Shown in pieces: positions 34,166-42,740 of a DNA stretch of 64,000 nt (its first letter is position 1; each line of letters starts with the position of its first letter). The DNA lies in NCBI GenBank assembly GCA_965117025.1, contig OZ220746.1:1736001-1800000 (forward strand). The letters run 5' to 3'. The notes under the pieces are model-generated. The model worked only from the letters and a program-made list of their open reading frames with translations, made no database searches and was not told the origin of the DNA. The DNA comes from VXPQ01 sp965117025. GTDB taxonomy: Bacteria > Bacteroidota > Rhodothermia > Rhodothermales > VXPQ01. The position numbers and the translations under genes were made by a program.

Positions 34166-35713
34166 TTGCCCCGCTATAGACATAGTTTATTCCTACCCGT
34201 TCTGGCGTTTATGAGCGGTGCATACGCCATGCCGGAGGAAGAACATCCTGAACCCGGGCCTGCCCGCGAATCGCGCACTTGCGAAATAGGCAGTCTGGTA
34301 TGGAGCGACGAATTCGATCAGAACGGTCTTCCAGACGCTTCAAAGTGGCGCTATGACACAGGAGGCCACGGATGGGGTAATCAGGAGTTGCAGTATTATA
34401 CCTCGTCACGTTCGCAGAATGCCCGGGTCGAGAACGGGAACCTGATCATCGAAGCGCGCAAGGAATCCTGGAGCGGCAGCGAGTACACTTCCGCCCGTTT
34501 GCTTTCGCGGCAGGAATGGACCTACGGCCGATTCGAGGCCCGCGCGAAACTGCCGTCCGGCAGGGGGACATGGCCCGCCATATGGATGCTGCCGGATCTG
34601 AGCCAATACGGAGGGTGGCCCCGGGCCGGCGAGATCGACATCATGGAGCATGTGGGGTTCGATCCGGACCGGGTACATTCCACGGTGCATACGGATGCAT
34701 ACAATCATACGAAGGGCACGCACCGGGGCGCATCCACCGTGGTGTCGACGGCTCGTTCGGCATTCAATGTGTATGCGGTGGAATGGACGCCGTCGGAAAT
34801 ACGAGGCTATGTCAATGACACGCACTATTTCACGTTCAGGAACGAGCGGTTGACCAATTCGCAGGCCGATGACCGGCACTGGCCGTTCGATCACCCGTTC
34901 CATTTGATTTTCAATATTGCCGTGGGTGGGTCCTGGGGCGGGCAACAGGGGGTGGATCCGAACATTTGGCCCCAGCGTCTGGAGGTTGACTACGTACGCG
35001 TGTATGCATGTGGCAATTCGACTGGTTCAACGAATCCGACCCCGCCAAGTGACATAGCGACGTACTTCTATAGTCCCAACAATCTTAGGGCGCGCCACAG
35101 TGTGGTGGACGGCAAGGCCGTGATGCACGTTACCTGGACCCGGCCTGCCGCTGAATACATAGAGAACGTTGAGTATTTTGAGTACCGGGTTCGAGAGGGT
35201 TATGATGGGGACGCTGGAGACTTCCATCGCGGCCCGGAGGTGATTCCCTGGACCCGCGTTGACAAGTCAGAGGACGGAGTGACCATTGAGGGATTGTTAC
35301 CGTGGACCCGCTACCTGCTTTACGTACGGTCCTACTACCGGAACAATAATTTCAAAACCCCATCAAGCGCCAACCGGATGAATCTGCCTGTAATCCCTGC
35401 GTTGCCGTCTTCCACTTCTGTCAAGGACGGCGAAGTGCCTGTAGAGGTAACACTTGGACAAAACTATCCGAATCCGTTCAATCCCGTTACGTCTATTAGC
35501 TATAGCTTACCGAAAGCAGGTCATATCGATCTTGCCGTGTACGATATGACGGGTAAAATGGTGGCGCAGTTGGTGGACGGTATGACGCCTGCGGGCCATC
35601 ATGCGGTTTCGTTCGACGCGGGGCATTTGCCTTCCGGCGTGTATACGTATGTATTGTCCGATGCGGACCATGCCTTCCCGCTGCAAAGAAAGCAAATGAT
35701 TCTGCTTAAATAA
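34166..35713 (+). CDS. Secreted GH16 beta-glucanase/laminarinase with T9SS sorting domain
   Basis: A 515-residue secreted enzyme. The GH16 catalytic motif GEIDIMEHVG gives nucleophile Glu156, Asp158 and acid/base Glu161; WPAIWMLPD and the EWTPSEIRGYVND strand flank it. After the catalytic domain (to about 285) comes a fibronectin-III-like segment (300-410) and a C-terminal sorting domain with NYPNPFNPVTSISYSLP. It probably cuts beta-1,3/1,4-glucans such as laminarin. No ATG gives a full signal peptide; the TTG at 34166 does (RYRHSLFLPVLAFMSGAYA), so TTG initiation is likely. Confidence 0.9.
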   Translation: MPRYRHSLFLPVLAFMSGAYAMPEEEHPEPGPARESRTCEIGSLVWSDEFDQNGLPDASKWRYDTGGHGWGNQELQYYTSSRSQNARVENGNLIIEARKESWSGSEYTSARLLSRQEWTYGRFEARAKLPSGRGTWPAIWMLPDLSQYGGWPRAGEIDIMEHVGFDPDRVHSTVHTDAYNHTKGTHRGASTVVSTARSAFNVYAVEWTPSEIRGYVNDTHYFTFRNERLTNSQADDRHWPFDHPFHLIFNIAVGGSWGGQQGVDPNIWPQRLEVDYVRVYACGNSTGSTNPTPPSDIATYFYSPNNLRARHSVVDGKAVMHVTWTRPAAEYIENVEYFEYRVREGYDGDAGDFHRGPEVIPWTRVDKSEDGVTIEGLLPWTRYLLYVRSYYRNNNFKTPSSANRMNLPVIPALPSSTSVKDGEVPVEVTLGQNYPNPFNPVTSISYSLPKAGHIDLAVYDMTGKMVAQLVDGMTPAGHHAVSFDAGHLPSGVYTYVLSDADHAFPLQRKQMILLK

Positions 35714-35785
35714 GCGGTTTGCGGGGAGGCTGTTTGCGAGGTGTTTGGATGCGAGGGATCGGAGTGGGATATAAGCCAGGCGGCG

Positions 35786-36730
35786 TTATTGGATTTCGCA
35801 CGATCCGAGCGGCGACGCCAGACCGGCCAAGCAGAAATTGGCCGTAGCGCGGGAAGCGATCCATTCCGTGACCAGATGGTGCGGGAGCAGTCCGTCGGCA
35901 GGTACATACTCCAGCCCGTCAAGCACATCGCCGTAGGGGCCGAATCCGGATATGCGGTACGGGATCACTACGACATGGTCCTGGCGTTCTCCCATTTCCG
36001 CCACCATTGCTCTGATGTGCCGTTCCGCTTCGGCTCTCGGTTCGGCCCAGTCTTCTCTGAGGGCTGCTACATGCACTTCCCCGTAGCCTGCGGACCGGAG
36101 CGCCTCCGCCGCATCCTGCATGGCGTCCAGCACCCGGTTATTATCGTCTTCGGCGCCCATGCCGTGTGCGATGAGCATTACCCCGGTGTCTTCCGGACTG
36201 GATGTGTTCTCGTTTGCGCGGGCCAGCAGGATCCGGGACGCTTCGCTGGAGCCCATCATCCCCTGACGATCCAGCAGGATGCGGCTGTCTGTCTTAAGGG
36301 GTTTGAGATGGGCGCCGTCCATCAGGTGGTGTCCCATGATCGCCTGTTCCGGCGGGTCGGAGCGCAGTCCGAACAGAAATTCGGTCTGGTGCAGGAAGGA
36401 GTCACCCGAAATAAACAGCCGCACTACCGCCACCGTACGTGCGCCGTGATTGCGGAGCGAGTCCAGCGAGGCTTGCAGCGTTTCAGGATTCGCCATGCCG
36501 AACGCCAAAGATACAGGCAAGCGGTCACGAAGTCCGGCAATGGACGCGTCCACCTGCTTGTTCCAGTCCGCACTGCCGCCGTGCGCCATGATCAGCACCC
36601 CGAGGCTATCCCCGGTCGGTTCCGTGGCTTGTTCCTTCGAGAGAGGCGTTGTTTGTATCCAGCCGCTAACCATCCAGAGTATGGCGATGGTAGCGCATAA
36701 AGCCCAGGCACGTTTTGGTTTCCGCATCAT
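35786..36730 (-). CDS. CbiX/sirohydrochlorin chelatase-like exported protein
   Basis: A 314-residue protein with an N-terminal signal anchor (AWALCATIAILWMVSGW, about 8-24) and two chelatase-like halves, each opening with the metal-site strand: LIMAHGG and MLIAHGM. CbiX-family enzymes insert cobalt or iron into tetrapyrroles in the cytosol; an exported version is atypical and its job is unclear. It might bind or scavenge a metal in the periplasm. It is convergent with the GH16 gene and divergent from the MBL-fold gene. Confidence 0.65.
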   Translation of the reverse strand: MMRKPKRAWALCATIAILWMVSGWIQTTPLSKEQATEPTGDSLGVLIMAHGGSADWNKQVDASIAGLRDRLPVSLAFGMANPETLQASLDSLRNHGARTVAVVRLFISGDSFLHQTEFLFGLRSDPPEQAIMGHHLMDGAHLKPLKTDSRILLDRQGMMGSSEASRILLARANENTSSPEDTGVMLIAHGMGAEDDNNRVLDAMQDAAEALRSAGYGEVHVAALREDWAEPRAEAERHIRAMVAEMGERQDHVVVIPYRISGFGPYGDVLDGLEYVPADGLLPHHLVTEWIASRATANFCLAGLASPLGSCEIQ

Positions 36731-36944
36731 AAGTACTGTTGACCGGTTGCTTATTTAAATTGAGTCTAAATATAGATATATGGCACGTACGGACCCGGCC
36801 TGAAATGTGAATGTGTTGCGAAGACATGCGTGCTTTATTCCCGGAACCCCTCCTCCCTTCTCCCGTAGCCACCCAAAGGCTCTTGCCACCGAGTCATGAG
36901 GGCCTCTTTTCCCACTGCATTGTTCCACCGCACGAGGACCTGCC

Positions 36945-37814
36945 ATGACCCGATCCCTGATCTTTGCGATGTTGTTTTCGGCGCTACCCGTCATGCTGCC
37001 CGCCGCCGCTCAGGTCCTTGCCGTTTCCCCGGTTGCCGGATCGATCCACATGATCAATGGTCAGGGCGGCAATATCGGCGTCTCCGTCGGGGCGGACGGC
37101 TTCCTGATGGTCGACGACAAATTCGCCCCGCTGGCCGACCAGATTCGCGCCCAGCTCGAGGGTCTGGGCGAGGGCGAACTCAAATTCCTCCTCAACACCC
37201 ATTTTCACGGGGACCACACCGGCGGCAACGAGGTATTCGGCGTCGAAACCCCGATCATCGCCCATCATAATGTCCGCGCCCGGCTGATGACCGAGCAACG
37301 CCGCGGCGATCGGGTCACCCCGCCGGCGCCGCCCGCGGCCTGGCCGGTCATCACCTTCGACGATGCGATCTCCATCCACTTCAACGGCGAGGAGGTCAAG
37401 GTGCTGCATGTCCCCCATGCCCACACCGACGGGGACGCGCTCATTTTCTTCACCGGCTCCAATGTCGTCCACATGGGAGACACCTTCTTCAACCAGCGCT
37501 TTCCCTTCGTCGATATCGACAGCGGCGGCGCCGTCGAGGGGGTCATTGCCGCGGGCCGCGCGGTATTGGCGCACGCCGACGACGAGACCCGGATCATTCC
37601 GGGCCATGGCCCTGTCGCCTCGCCGTCCGACCTCGAAACCTATCTGCGCATGATCGAGGAAACCCGGGCCGCTGTCGCTGCGGGGATCGAAGCGGGTCAC
37701 AGCCTTGAAGCGTTGCAGGAAGCAGGCGCGGGCGACGAATGGGCTTCGTGGGGCGACGGTTTCATCTCCACCGAGCGCTGGATCGCCACGCTGCACCGCG
37801 ACCTGACCGAATAG
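36945..37814 (+). CDS. Exported metallo-beta-lactamase-fold hydrolase, probably transferred
   Basis: A 289-residue MBL-fold protein with a signal peptide ending near AAAQVLA. The zinc motif is NTHFHGDHTGG (His86, His88, Asp90, His91); later ligands are in HVPHAHTDGDAL and IPGHGPVAS. It resembles periplasmic hydrolases of the quinoprotein-relay/SoxH-like group rather than true beta-lactamases. Codons end in C far more often than in the neighbouring genes, and the style recalls alphaproteobacterial DNA, so recent transfer is plausible. Substrate unknown. Confidence 0.85.
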   Translation: MTRSLIFAMLFSALPVMLPAAAQVLAVSPVAGSIHMINGQGGNIGVSVGADGFLMVDDKFAPLADQIRAQLEGLGEGELKFLLNTHFHGDHTGGNEVFGVETPIIAHHNVRARLMTEQRRGDRVTPPAPPAAWPVITFDDAISIHFNGEEVKVLHVPHAHTDGDALIFFTGSNVVHMGDTFFNQRFPFVDIDSGGAVEGVIAAGRAVLAHADDETRIIPGHGPVASPSDLETYLRMIEETRAAVAAGIEAGHSLEALQEAGAGDEWASWGDGFISTERWIATLHRDLTE

Positions 37815-37881
37815 GCTGACCGAATGGATCAGCCCGGTTTGCTTCTCCCAAAGAACCGCGACCTTATCCTGCTCCGCAATC

Positions 37882-38415
37882 ATGACCGATAAGCGCCGCG
37901 CCGGAGCAGAAATCGTACTCATTGCCGCTGTGGCGGAGACGAACCGGGTCATCGGTCGGGAGAACCGGCTGCCCTGGCATCTTTCCGAAGACCTGAAGCG
38001 GTTCAAACGGTTGACGTCGGGTCATCCCATGATCATGGGCCGGCGCACATTCGAGTCGCTTGTCAACGAGTTCGGCGGGCCGCTGCCCAACCGGCGTTTG
38101 CTGATCGTAACCTCCCAAGGCAAGCTCAAGGGATATCCCGACATCGAGACCTTCCCTGACCCCGAGGCTGCGCTGGCTGCTGCACAGACCGCGCAGCGCG
38201 TCTTCATCGGCGGCGGCGCGACCATCTACGAACACTTTCTCGAACGCGCGGACCGGTGGGAATTAACCATCGTGGAAGGGAATTATCAGGGAGACACCTA
38301 TTTTCCCCGATACGAACACCTGATCGGAACCGTGTTCAGAAAGACCGGGGAAGATCGCCGCGACGGGTTTCGTTTTGTGACCTGTGAACGGATAGGCGCT
38401 ACGGATCGGTTTTAG
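37882..38415 (+). CDS. folA: Dihydrofolate reductase
   Basis: A 177-residue DHFR. It reduces dihydrofolate with NADPH. IAAVAETNRVIGRENRLPWHL (with the substrate Asp replaced by the usual SEDLKRFK helix), GHPMIMGRRTFES and VFIGGGATIYEHFL follow the family order; the length is about 15 residues over E. coli FolA because of a polar N-terminus and tail. It works with ThyA encoded at 33.3 kb. The 67-bp gap to the MBL gene makes co-transcription possible but not needed. Confidence 0.94.
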   Translation: MTDKRRAGAEIVLIAAVAETNRVIGRENRLPWHLSEDLKRFKRLTSGHPMIMGRRTFESLVNEFGGPLPNRRLLIVTSQGKLKGYPDIETFPDPEAALAAAQTAQRVFIGGGATIYEHFLERADRWELTIVEGNYQGDTYFPRYEHLIGTVFRKTGEDRRDGFRFVTCERIGATDRF

Positions 38416-38491
38416 AGAACTATCCCTGGCACAAGCGCCGCGTTTGCGGGCGCCGGGGCACGATTTTCTTTCATAATCAGGGTATATCGCA

Positions 38492-39406
38492 ATGCATGGT
38501 TACCGGCGAACGCCTTCTTGTGTGCCCCGCGTGTTCTGCGCGCTCCTTCTTGTCCTGCTGACCGGATCATGGGCAACGCAGTCTGGCATGGCGCAGGACG
38601 CCATACCGTTGTGGCCCGAGGGAGCCCCCGGGGCCGTGGGTGAAGAAGCGGAAGACATCCCCACGCTTACGATCTACCTTCCCGAAACGTCCGCTGCGAA
38701 CGGGGCGGCGGTGGTCGTATGCCCCGGCGGCGGATACGCCCATCTCGCGATGGATCATGAAGGCAGGCAGGTTGCTGAATGGCTCAACGAACGTGGCGTC
38801 GCGGCCTTTGTCCTGAAGTACCGCCTCGGCCCGCGCTACGGTCATCCGTCTCCACTCATGGACGCGCAGCGGGCGATTCGGTACGTCCGGGCGCATGCCG
38901 ACGGGCTTGGCGTCGATCCGTCGCGCATAGGCATCTGGGGTTTCTCGGCGGGCGGGCACCTCGCAGCCACGACCTCCACGCATGTGACGGCAGGCGTACC
39001 CGATGCGGCGGATCCCCTCGAACGCCATTCCTCCCGGCCGGACTTTTCGATCCTTGCGTATCCGGTCATTACCATGACGGATCCCTTCACGCACGAAGGG
39101 TCCCGTTTCCATCTGTTGGGGGAAGATTACGATCTCGATCTGGCGGACCGGCTTTCGAACGAGAAACAGGTAACCGCCGATACGCCGCCGGCTTTTCTGT
39201 TTCATACGGATGACGACGGTCCGGTCCCCGCGGACAACAGCGTGGCGTATTACCTTGCGCTGCGTGCAGCGGGTGTTCCTGCAGAATTGCACATCTACCG
39301 ATCCGGTCCCCACGGAGTGGGTCTGGCACCCGACGATCCGGTGCTTTCCACCTGGCCCGACCGCCTCGAGGACTGGCTGCGGGGCCAGGGGGTGCTGGGA
39401 GAGTAA
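38492..39406 (+). CDS. Secreted alpha/beta-hydrolase (esterase/xylan-esterase-like)
   Basis: A 304-residue exported hydrolase with a signal peptide (FCALLLVLLTGSWATQSGMA). The nucleophile is Ser152 in GIWGFSAGGHLAA; the oxyanion loop VVVCPGGGYAHLAMDHEG and the late His in GPHGVGLAP complete the triad with an Asp in the HTDDDGPVP region. The BD-FAE/acetylxylan esterase-like family removes acyl groups from plant or algal polysaccharides, which fits the GH16 and agarase-like genes nearby. Substrate is inferred. Confidence 0.85.
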   Translation: MHGYRRTPSCVPRVFCALLLVLLTGSWATQSGMAQDAIPLWPEGAPGAVGEEAEDIPTLTIYLPETSAANGAAVVVCPGGGYAHLAMDHEGRQVAEWLNERGVAAFVLKYRLGPRYGHPSPLMDAQRAIRYVRAHADGLGVDPSRIGIWGFSAGGHLAATTSTHVTAGVPDAADPLERHSSRPDFSILAYPVITMTDPFTHEGSRFHLLGEDYDLDLADRLSNEKQVTADTPPAFLFHTDDDGPVPADNSVAYYLALRAAGVPAELHIYRSGPHGVGLAPDDPVLSTWPDRLEDWLRGQGVLGE

Positions 39407-39437
39407 ATCCCGTCAGCGGATGCTGCGGCGGGAAAAG

Positions 39438-39575
39438 TTACTTCCTGAACAGGTCGGAGTGCGTGCCTGTACGAACCAGCACAAGTTCGTCGGGTGTGTT
39501 TTTGTACAGGAGAAGCCAGTCCGGTTTTATATGGCAGTCCCGCATCCCTTTGAGTTTTCCGTGCGGTGCATTTCC
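39438..39575 (-). pseudogene. C-terminal remnant of a YafQ/RelE-type toxin
   Basis: On the minus strand about 45 codons read GKLKGMRDCHIKPDWLLLYK and then DELVLVRTGTHSDLF before a TAA at 39438-39440. This matches the C-terminal half of YafQ mRNA interferases, including the catalytic-site His and Asp of CHIKPDWLL and the closing RTGTHSDLF. Upstream the frame loses similarity and hits a stop near 39625; there is no start codon or N-terminal half. The matching antitoxin gene lies on the same strand at 42408-42695. Confidence 0.7.
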
Positions 39576-39757
39576 GAACTCAGAGGTGGTTCGGGTTGAT
39601 TGGACAGATTTCAGCCGGTTTAGGGATCAAAATGAGCGCCGTGCCCCACTTCCGGACGCGGAGAGGGCCTGCACGGGGATTTCATGGAGTAGATTCTCCA
39701 CTTTGGGGGTTAGATCGCAGGGACAGGCAGGCGGGAAGTCAGGAGCAGGAGGAAAAT

Positions 39758-40609
39758 CTAACGCGAATCCAATTGAGGCTCGTCCATCCGCGGAGCGTAT
39801 TGAGGCGGAATAGGCTTGCCGGCAAGACCATCACGGGAATAACCTTGGATTCTATTGATAGCCCATTCATCCGTAATACCTCTTTGCAGGATAACGTTTC
39901 GATCCTCCGCCACAGTTTCGATAAACGCTCTCAGTTCGGGATCCTTAAGCGAAGCGCCAAGCTGAATCGCATAACTGAAGTAATTAAATTCTCCTTTCAC
40001 GCTCTGCCTGTTCAGTTGAGAAAGAACAAGTTCCTTCATCTGCGCTCTTTGCTCCGCCGTAAAAGCGTCGATACCCCAGTAATCGACCATCATGCGAAGA
40101 GTCAGCGTAGGTCCTACGACCTCCATATTCTGCGGATTGTCCGGATGCTGGAGCATGCGAAGAATCGCATCGGTGCCGGAAGGCCCCATCTCGATCATCG
40201 CATTTGCTGCGGAAGCGCCGGTATCGAGTTGTCCGGCAATGGCGTCGGCTGCGGCGGGATCGTTGAGAGGCAATACGCCGTCCTTGAGAAGTCTGAGATT
40301 CAGTTCGTGGTCGATTTCTTCCATGAAATCCGGATCGGCGAGAAGTGAGGAGTCCCGATACTGATTCATCCTCTCAAGTGCCCGGATAAGCGCATTGCGA
40401 ATGCCGGCGCTGCGCTCTTCGGGAGGAATGCGATGCGTGATTTCGCTCAGGGCTTCAGCCATAACATGCGGATCGTCACTCAGAAGCTCGGAAACGAGTT
40501 GAGATTGGGACTTGGGAGCAACGCTCCGATCCTCCTGAGCGAATCCGGAAGAAACGATCAGGCAGGAAGCCGAAAAGAGAGCGAGCAAGAGAGATTTGCA
40601 AGTTTTCAT
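39758..40609 (-). CDS. Exported hypothetical protein, helical
   Basis: A 283-residue protein with a type I signal peptide (SLLLALFSASCLIVSSGFAQ). The rest is predicted helical, with HEAT-like pairs such as AADAIAGQLDTGASAANAMIE, and no catalytic motif that I recognise. It lies 14 bp behind the M15 lipoprotein gene and probably shares its transcript. Codon use is A+T-richer than the flanking genes, like the M15 gene. The pair sits between an antitoxin and its separated toxin fragment. Confidence 0.6.
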   Translation of the reverse strand: MKTCKSLLLALFSASCLIVSSGFAQEDRSVAPKSQSQLVSELLSDDPHVMAEALSEITHRIPPEERSAGIRNALIRALERMNQYRDSSLLADPDFMEEIDHELNLRLLKDGVLPLNDPAAADAIAGQLDTGASAANAMIEMGPSGTDAILRMLQHPDNPQNMEVVGPTLTLRMMVDYWGIDAFTAEQRAQMKELVLSQLNRQSVKGEFNYFSYAIQLGASLKDPELRAFIETVAEDRNVILQRGITDEWAINRIQGYSRDGLAGKPIPPQYAPRMDEPQLDSR

Positions 40610-40623
40610 GGCTTAAGGAAGGT

Positions 40624-42015
40624 TTATAAAGGTTCTACGTGAAAGAGACCGCCGCCGTAATAGTTATAAGCCGCATCGCGCCCTTGGGATCTACCAGGAA
40701 AATCAATATTATTGCGCGCCCTAACAACATCATACAAGCGATCCCAGTATACTTCATTCGGAGTATCTATATCGGCGGCCTTGCCTATCATGTGATAGCT
40801 GTCCTTTCTACCTCCCGCGCTTTGATTACCATGCGGACAGCGATAGCCACCTTCGAGATTCATTGAAGTTCCTCCCATGGCGGAGCGAAGATCTTCAAGC
40901 ACGCCAGTTATCCAGGGGTCGACTATCCCATACGGCGAGTGACGACTACCTCCACCGGACCAATTGTCATTAAACTCGGACCAGGTAAAATGAGAAGATA
41001 TCTTGTGACCTGAAGAAAAGGATTGAATATCATCGCAGGAAGGCACCCAGGAACGCGTATACATAGAAGAATCGTTGTATTCTTCCTCCATTGTACATTT
41101 TGTCTCATCTGAACAGGAACATTCATCCTCATCTTCACCCTCTCCTTCCCCTTCGGTACCATCACCACCACCGCCCCCACTGCCACCGCCGGAACCATCG
41201 CCACCGCCACCAACAGGTTCATAACAAACATCTACGCAAACTACCTCGGAAACAACTGTACAAATGCGATCCGTTGGATCGGAAGCAAGATAATTGCACT
41301 GACGACCGAAAGCGAGATAGCACATCTCAAAGCAAATGGTGTCAGGACCCATTATAGAAGCGTTTGCGCCGAGTTTACCAAGTTTACCGGAAGAAGAAAT
41401 TTCTTCTTTGGTCAAACTTATTGAGAGTTCAAGCGGAATTTGACCGGAGCGATACATGAAAGCGTCGACCGCTTCGAATCGGGTGGTATACCGGGATACG
41501 ATCATTTCGACATCCCCGAAATCCTTCTTGATATACTGTCCGGCGTAGGTATCGAACCCGTCTTTCGACAATTCGTCGCGGCTTGAAAAAACGACGATGC
41601 TGCTGGATTCGACGTCTCCGGAAGAATCCAGATCGAAGAGGATCGTACGGACATGATAGTAGGTCGTATCGTATTTCTCGTCGGTATACTGCCCAAGCGT
41701 AGCGGCCATTGCCTTACCTCCATCTTCACGGGAAAGCATAACCGCTTTGCTCCAGTCCGGCGGGAATTTTTCTACAAGCGCAGCAAACGCAAGCGAATCG
41801 CCGTCGCCGGACTTGCTCGCAAAAGTCAGGAATTCCACATCCTGCATTTGTCCATCGTACCAGGCCCGGACCTTGGCTACTGGAGCGCTATCGGAAGACA
41901 GGTCGTCCAGAGACGAGAAATCCGCTCCGGAATCGCAACTCGAAAGCAGCAGAGCACCAAGAAACAGGGCGGCAAAGACAGAGAGAACGCGGAAGCGAAA
42001 CGGGTGGATACTCAT
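40624..42015 (-). CDS. Lipoprotein with C-terminal M15-type zinc peptidase domain
   Basis: A 463-residue lipoprotein: ALLLSSC gives lipidation at Cys27. Residues 40-230 are an unrecognised N-terminal domain; 268-300 is a Gly-rich then Glu/Asp-rich linker; 330-463 is a peptidase M15 (D-Ala-D-Ala carboxypeptidase-like) domain with zinc ligands His408 and Asp415 in SYHMIGKAADID and His459 in FHVEP. Cysteine pairs occur around 229-310. It may trim peptidoglycan. The G+C content is visibly lower than in surrounding genes. Confidence 0.75.
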   Translation of the reverse strand: MSIHPFRFRVLSVFAALFLGALLLSSCDSGADFSSLDDLSSDSAPVAKVRAWYDGQMQDVEFLTFASKSGDGDSLAFAALVEKFPPDWSKAVMLSREDGGKAMAATLGQYTDEKYDTTYYHVRTILFDLDSSGDVESSSIVVFSSRDELSKDGFDTYAGQYIKKDFGDVEMIVSRYTTRFEAVDAFMYRSGQIPLELSISLTKEEISSSGKLGKLGANASIMGPDTICFEMCYLAFGRQCNYLASDPTDRICTVVSEVVCVDVCYEPVGGGGDGSGGGSGGGGGDGTEGEGEGEDEDECSCSDETKCTMEEEYNDSSMYTRSWVPSCDDIQSFSSGHKISSHFTWSEFNDNWSGGGSRHSPYGIVDPWITGVLEDLRSAMGGTSMNLEGGYRCPHGNQSAGGRKDSYHMIGKAADIDTPNEVYWDRLYDVVRARNNIDFPGRSQGRDAAYNYYGGGLFHVEPL

Positions 42016-42047
42016 AACTTATGACAAACGAAATATACTAAAGTAAC

Positions 42048-42069
42048 CCCGGGGAGGTGGCTCCCCGGG
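42048..42069. promoter_or_regulatory. Strong GC hairpin upstream of the M15 gene
   Basis: A 9-bp perfect inverted repeat CCCGGGGAG/CTCCCCGGG with a four-base loop, 33 bp upstream of the M15 gene start. No T-run follows on either strand, so it is not a standard terminator; operator or 5'-leader structure are options. The bases from 42070 to 42345 hold nothing I can name. Confidence 0.4.
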
Positions 42070-42345
42070 CCTCCAAAGAGAAAGCGGCGCCACACTGCCT
42101 TTTATCCGCTACTCCCCCTCCGAATTCATTTTAACTATCCTTGCTCATCGCATCATTTCAAAAACTCCTGAATCTAACGTGGCCGGGGACATCCGGGAAC
42201 GCGTGTATTGAAGATTGACGCAATGCTGGAAGGATTGGCCAAGTGCCTCGTAACGCCGATCAGGAAACCCAAGGAACAGGGACCTGCGGTTACTTTGGTA
42301 TATAAGCTTCAACGAGATGGGGGGTACGACAAGACGACGACAAAT

Positions 42346-42408
42346 CTAACCATTGCCCGGAGCCTGCCAGGACATTTGGAACCAGACGCGCCGCCGGATC
42401 GGCTTCAT
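42346..42408 (-). pseudogene. Possible 5' remnant of the toxin gene after relB
   Basis: An ATG at 42408 overlaps the antitoxin stop as ATGA, the usual relB-toxin coupling, but the frame ends after 20 residues (MKPIRRRVWFQMSWQ...). The first residues could be the start of a YafQ-type toxin. Weak on its own; its position gives it meaning. Confidence 0.25.
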
Positions 42409-42695
42409 CAAATATCCAACTCTTCAAAGAGCGCCTCCGGTGTTTCGAAACTACAGAGGGTCTCCGGTTTCTCTGCTTCTCTGATAGCCTCCAGCGTTTC
42501 CTCGTTGGGTATCTTGGGCAGCTCGACCGAAAAGGGCAGACCCTGATGCAGCTCAACCTGTTTGTAGAACAACATGATGGCTTGGGACGCTGTCAATCCA
42601 AGTTGTTCGAAAACGCGCACGGCATTTTCTTTGGTGGCTTGGTCGATTCGGGCGGATACGGTGGTCGTTTTGGGAATGGCGGCGGTGGCTGACAT
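42408..42695 (-). CDS. RelB/DinJ family antitoxin
   Basis: A 95-residue antitoxin. The N-terminal half forms the ribbon-helix-helix: TTTVSARIDQATKENAVRVF and LGLTASQAIMLFYKQVELHQG, followed by LPFSVELPKIPNEETLEAI, the classic RelB/DinJ order. The C-terminal part would wrap the toxin. No intact toxin follows: the next frame stops after 20 codons, and a YafQ C-terminal fragment lies 2.8 kb further along on the same strand. It is therefore an orphan or relic unless it controls a toxin elsewhere. Confidence 0.88.
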   Translation of the reverse strand: MSATAAIPKTTTVSARIDQATKENAVRVFEQLGLTASQAIMLFYKQVELHQGLPFSVELPKIPNEETLEAIREAEKPETLCSFETPEALFEELDI

Positions 42696-42740
42696 TGCGT
42701 TCCCTCGGGGCTTATGGCTTCGTCGATTCTATCCGCTCTC

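Noticed and set aside
38433..38475. Terminator after folA
   Set aside because: A GC-rich imperfect stem precedes GATTTTC, but pairing is short and interrupted, so I did not list it.
39600..39757. RelB-like antitoxin remnant upstream of the YafQ fragment
   Set aside because: A minus-strand reading ENLLHEIPVQALSASG looked suggestive but does not align with RelB order and has stops on both sides.
42208..42546. 112-codon plus-strand frame opposite relB
   Set aside because: Its right half is antisense to the antitoxin and the left half has no similarity; no ribosome-binding site.
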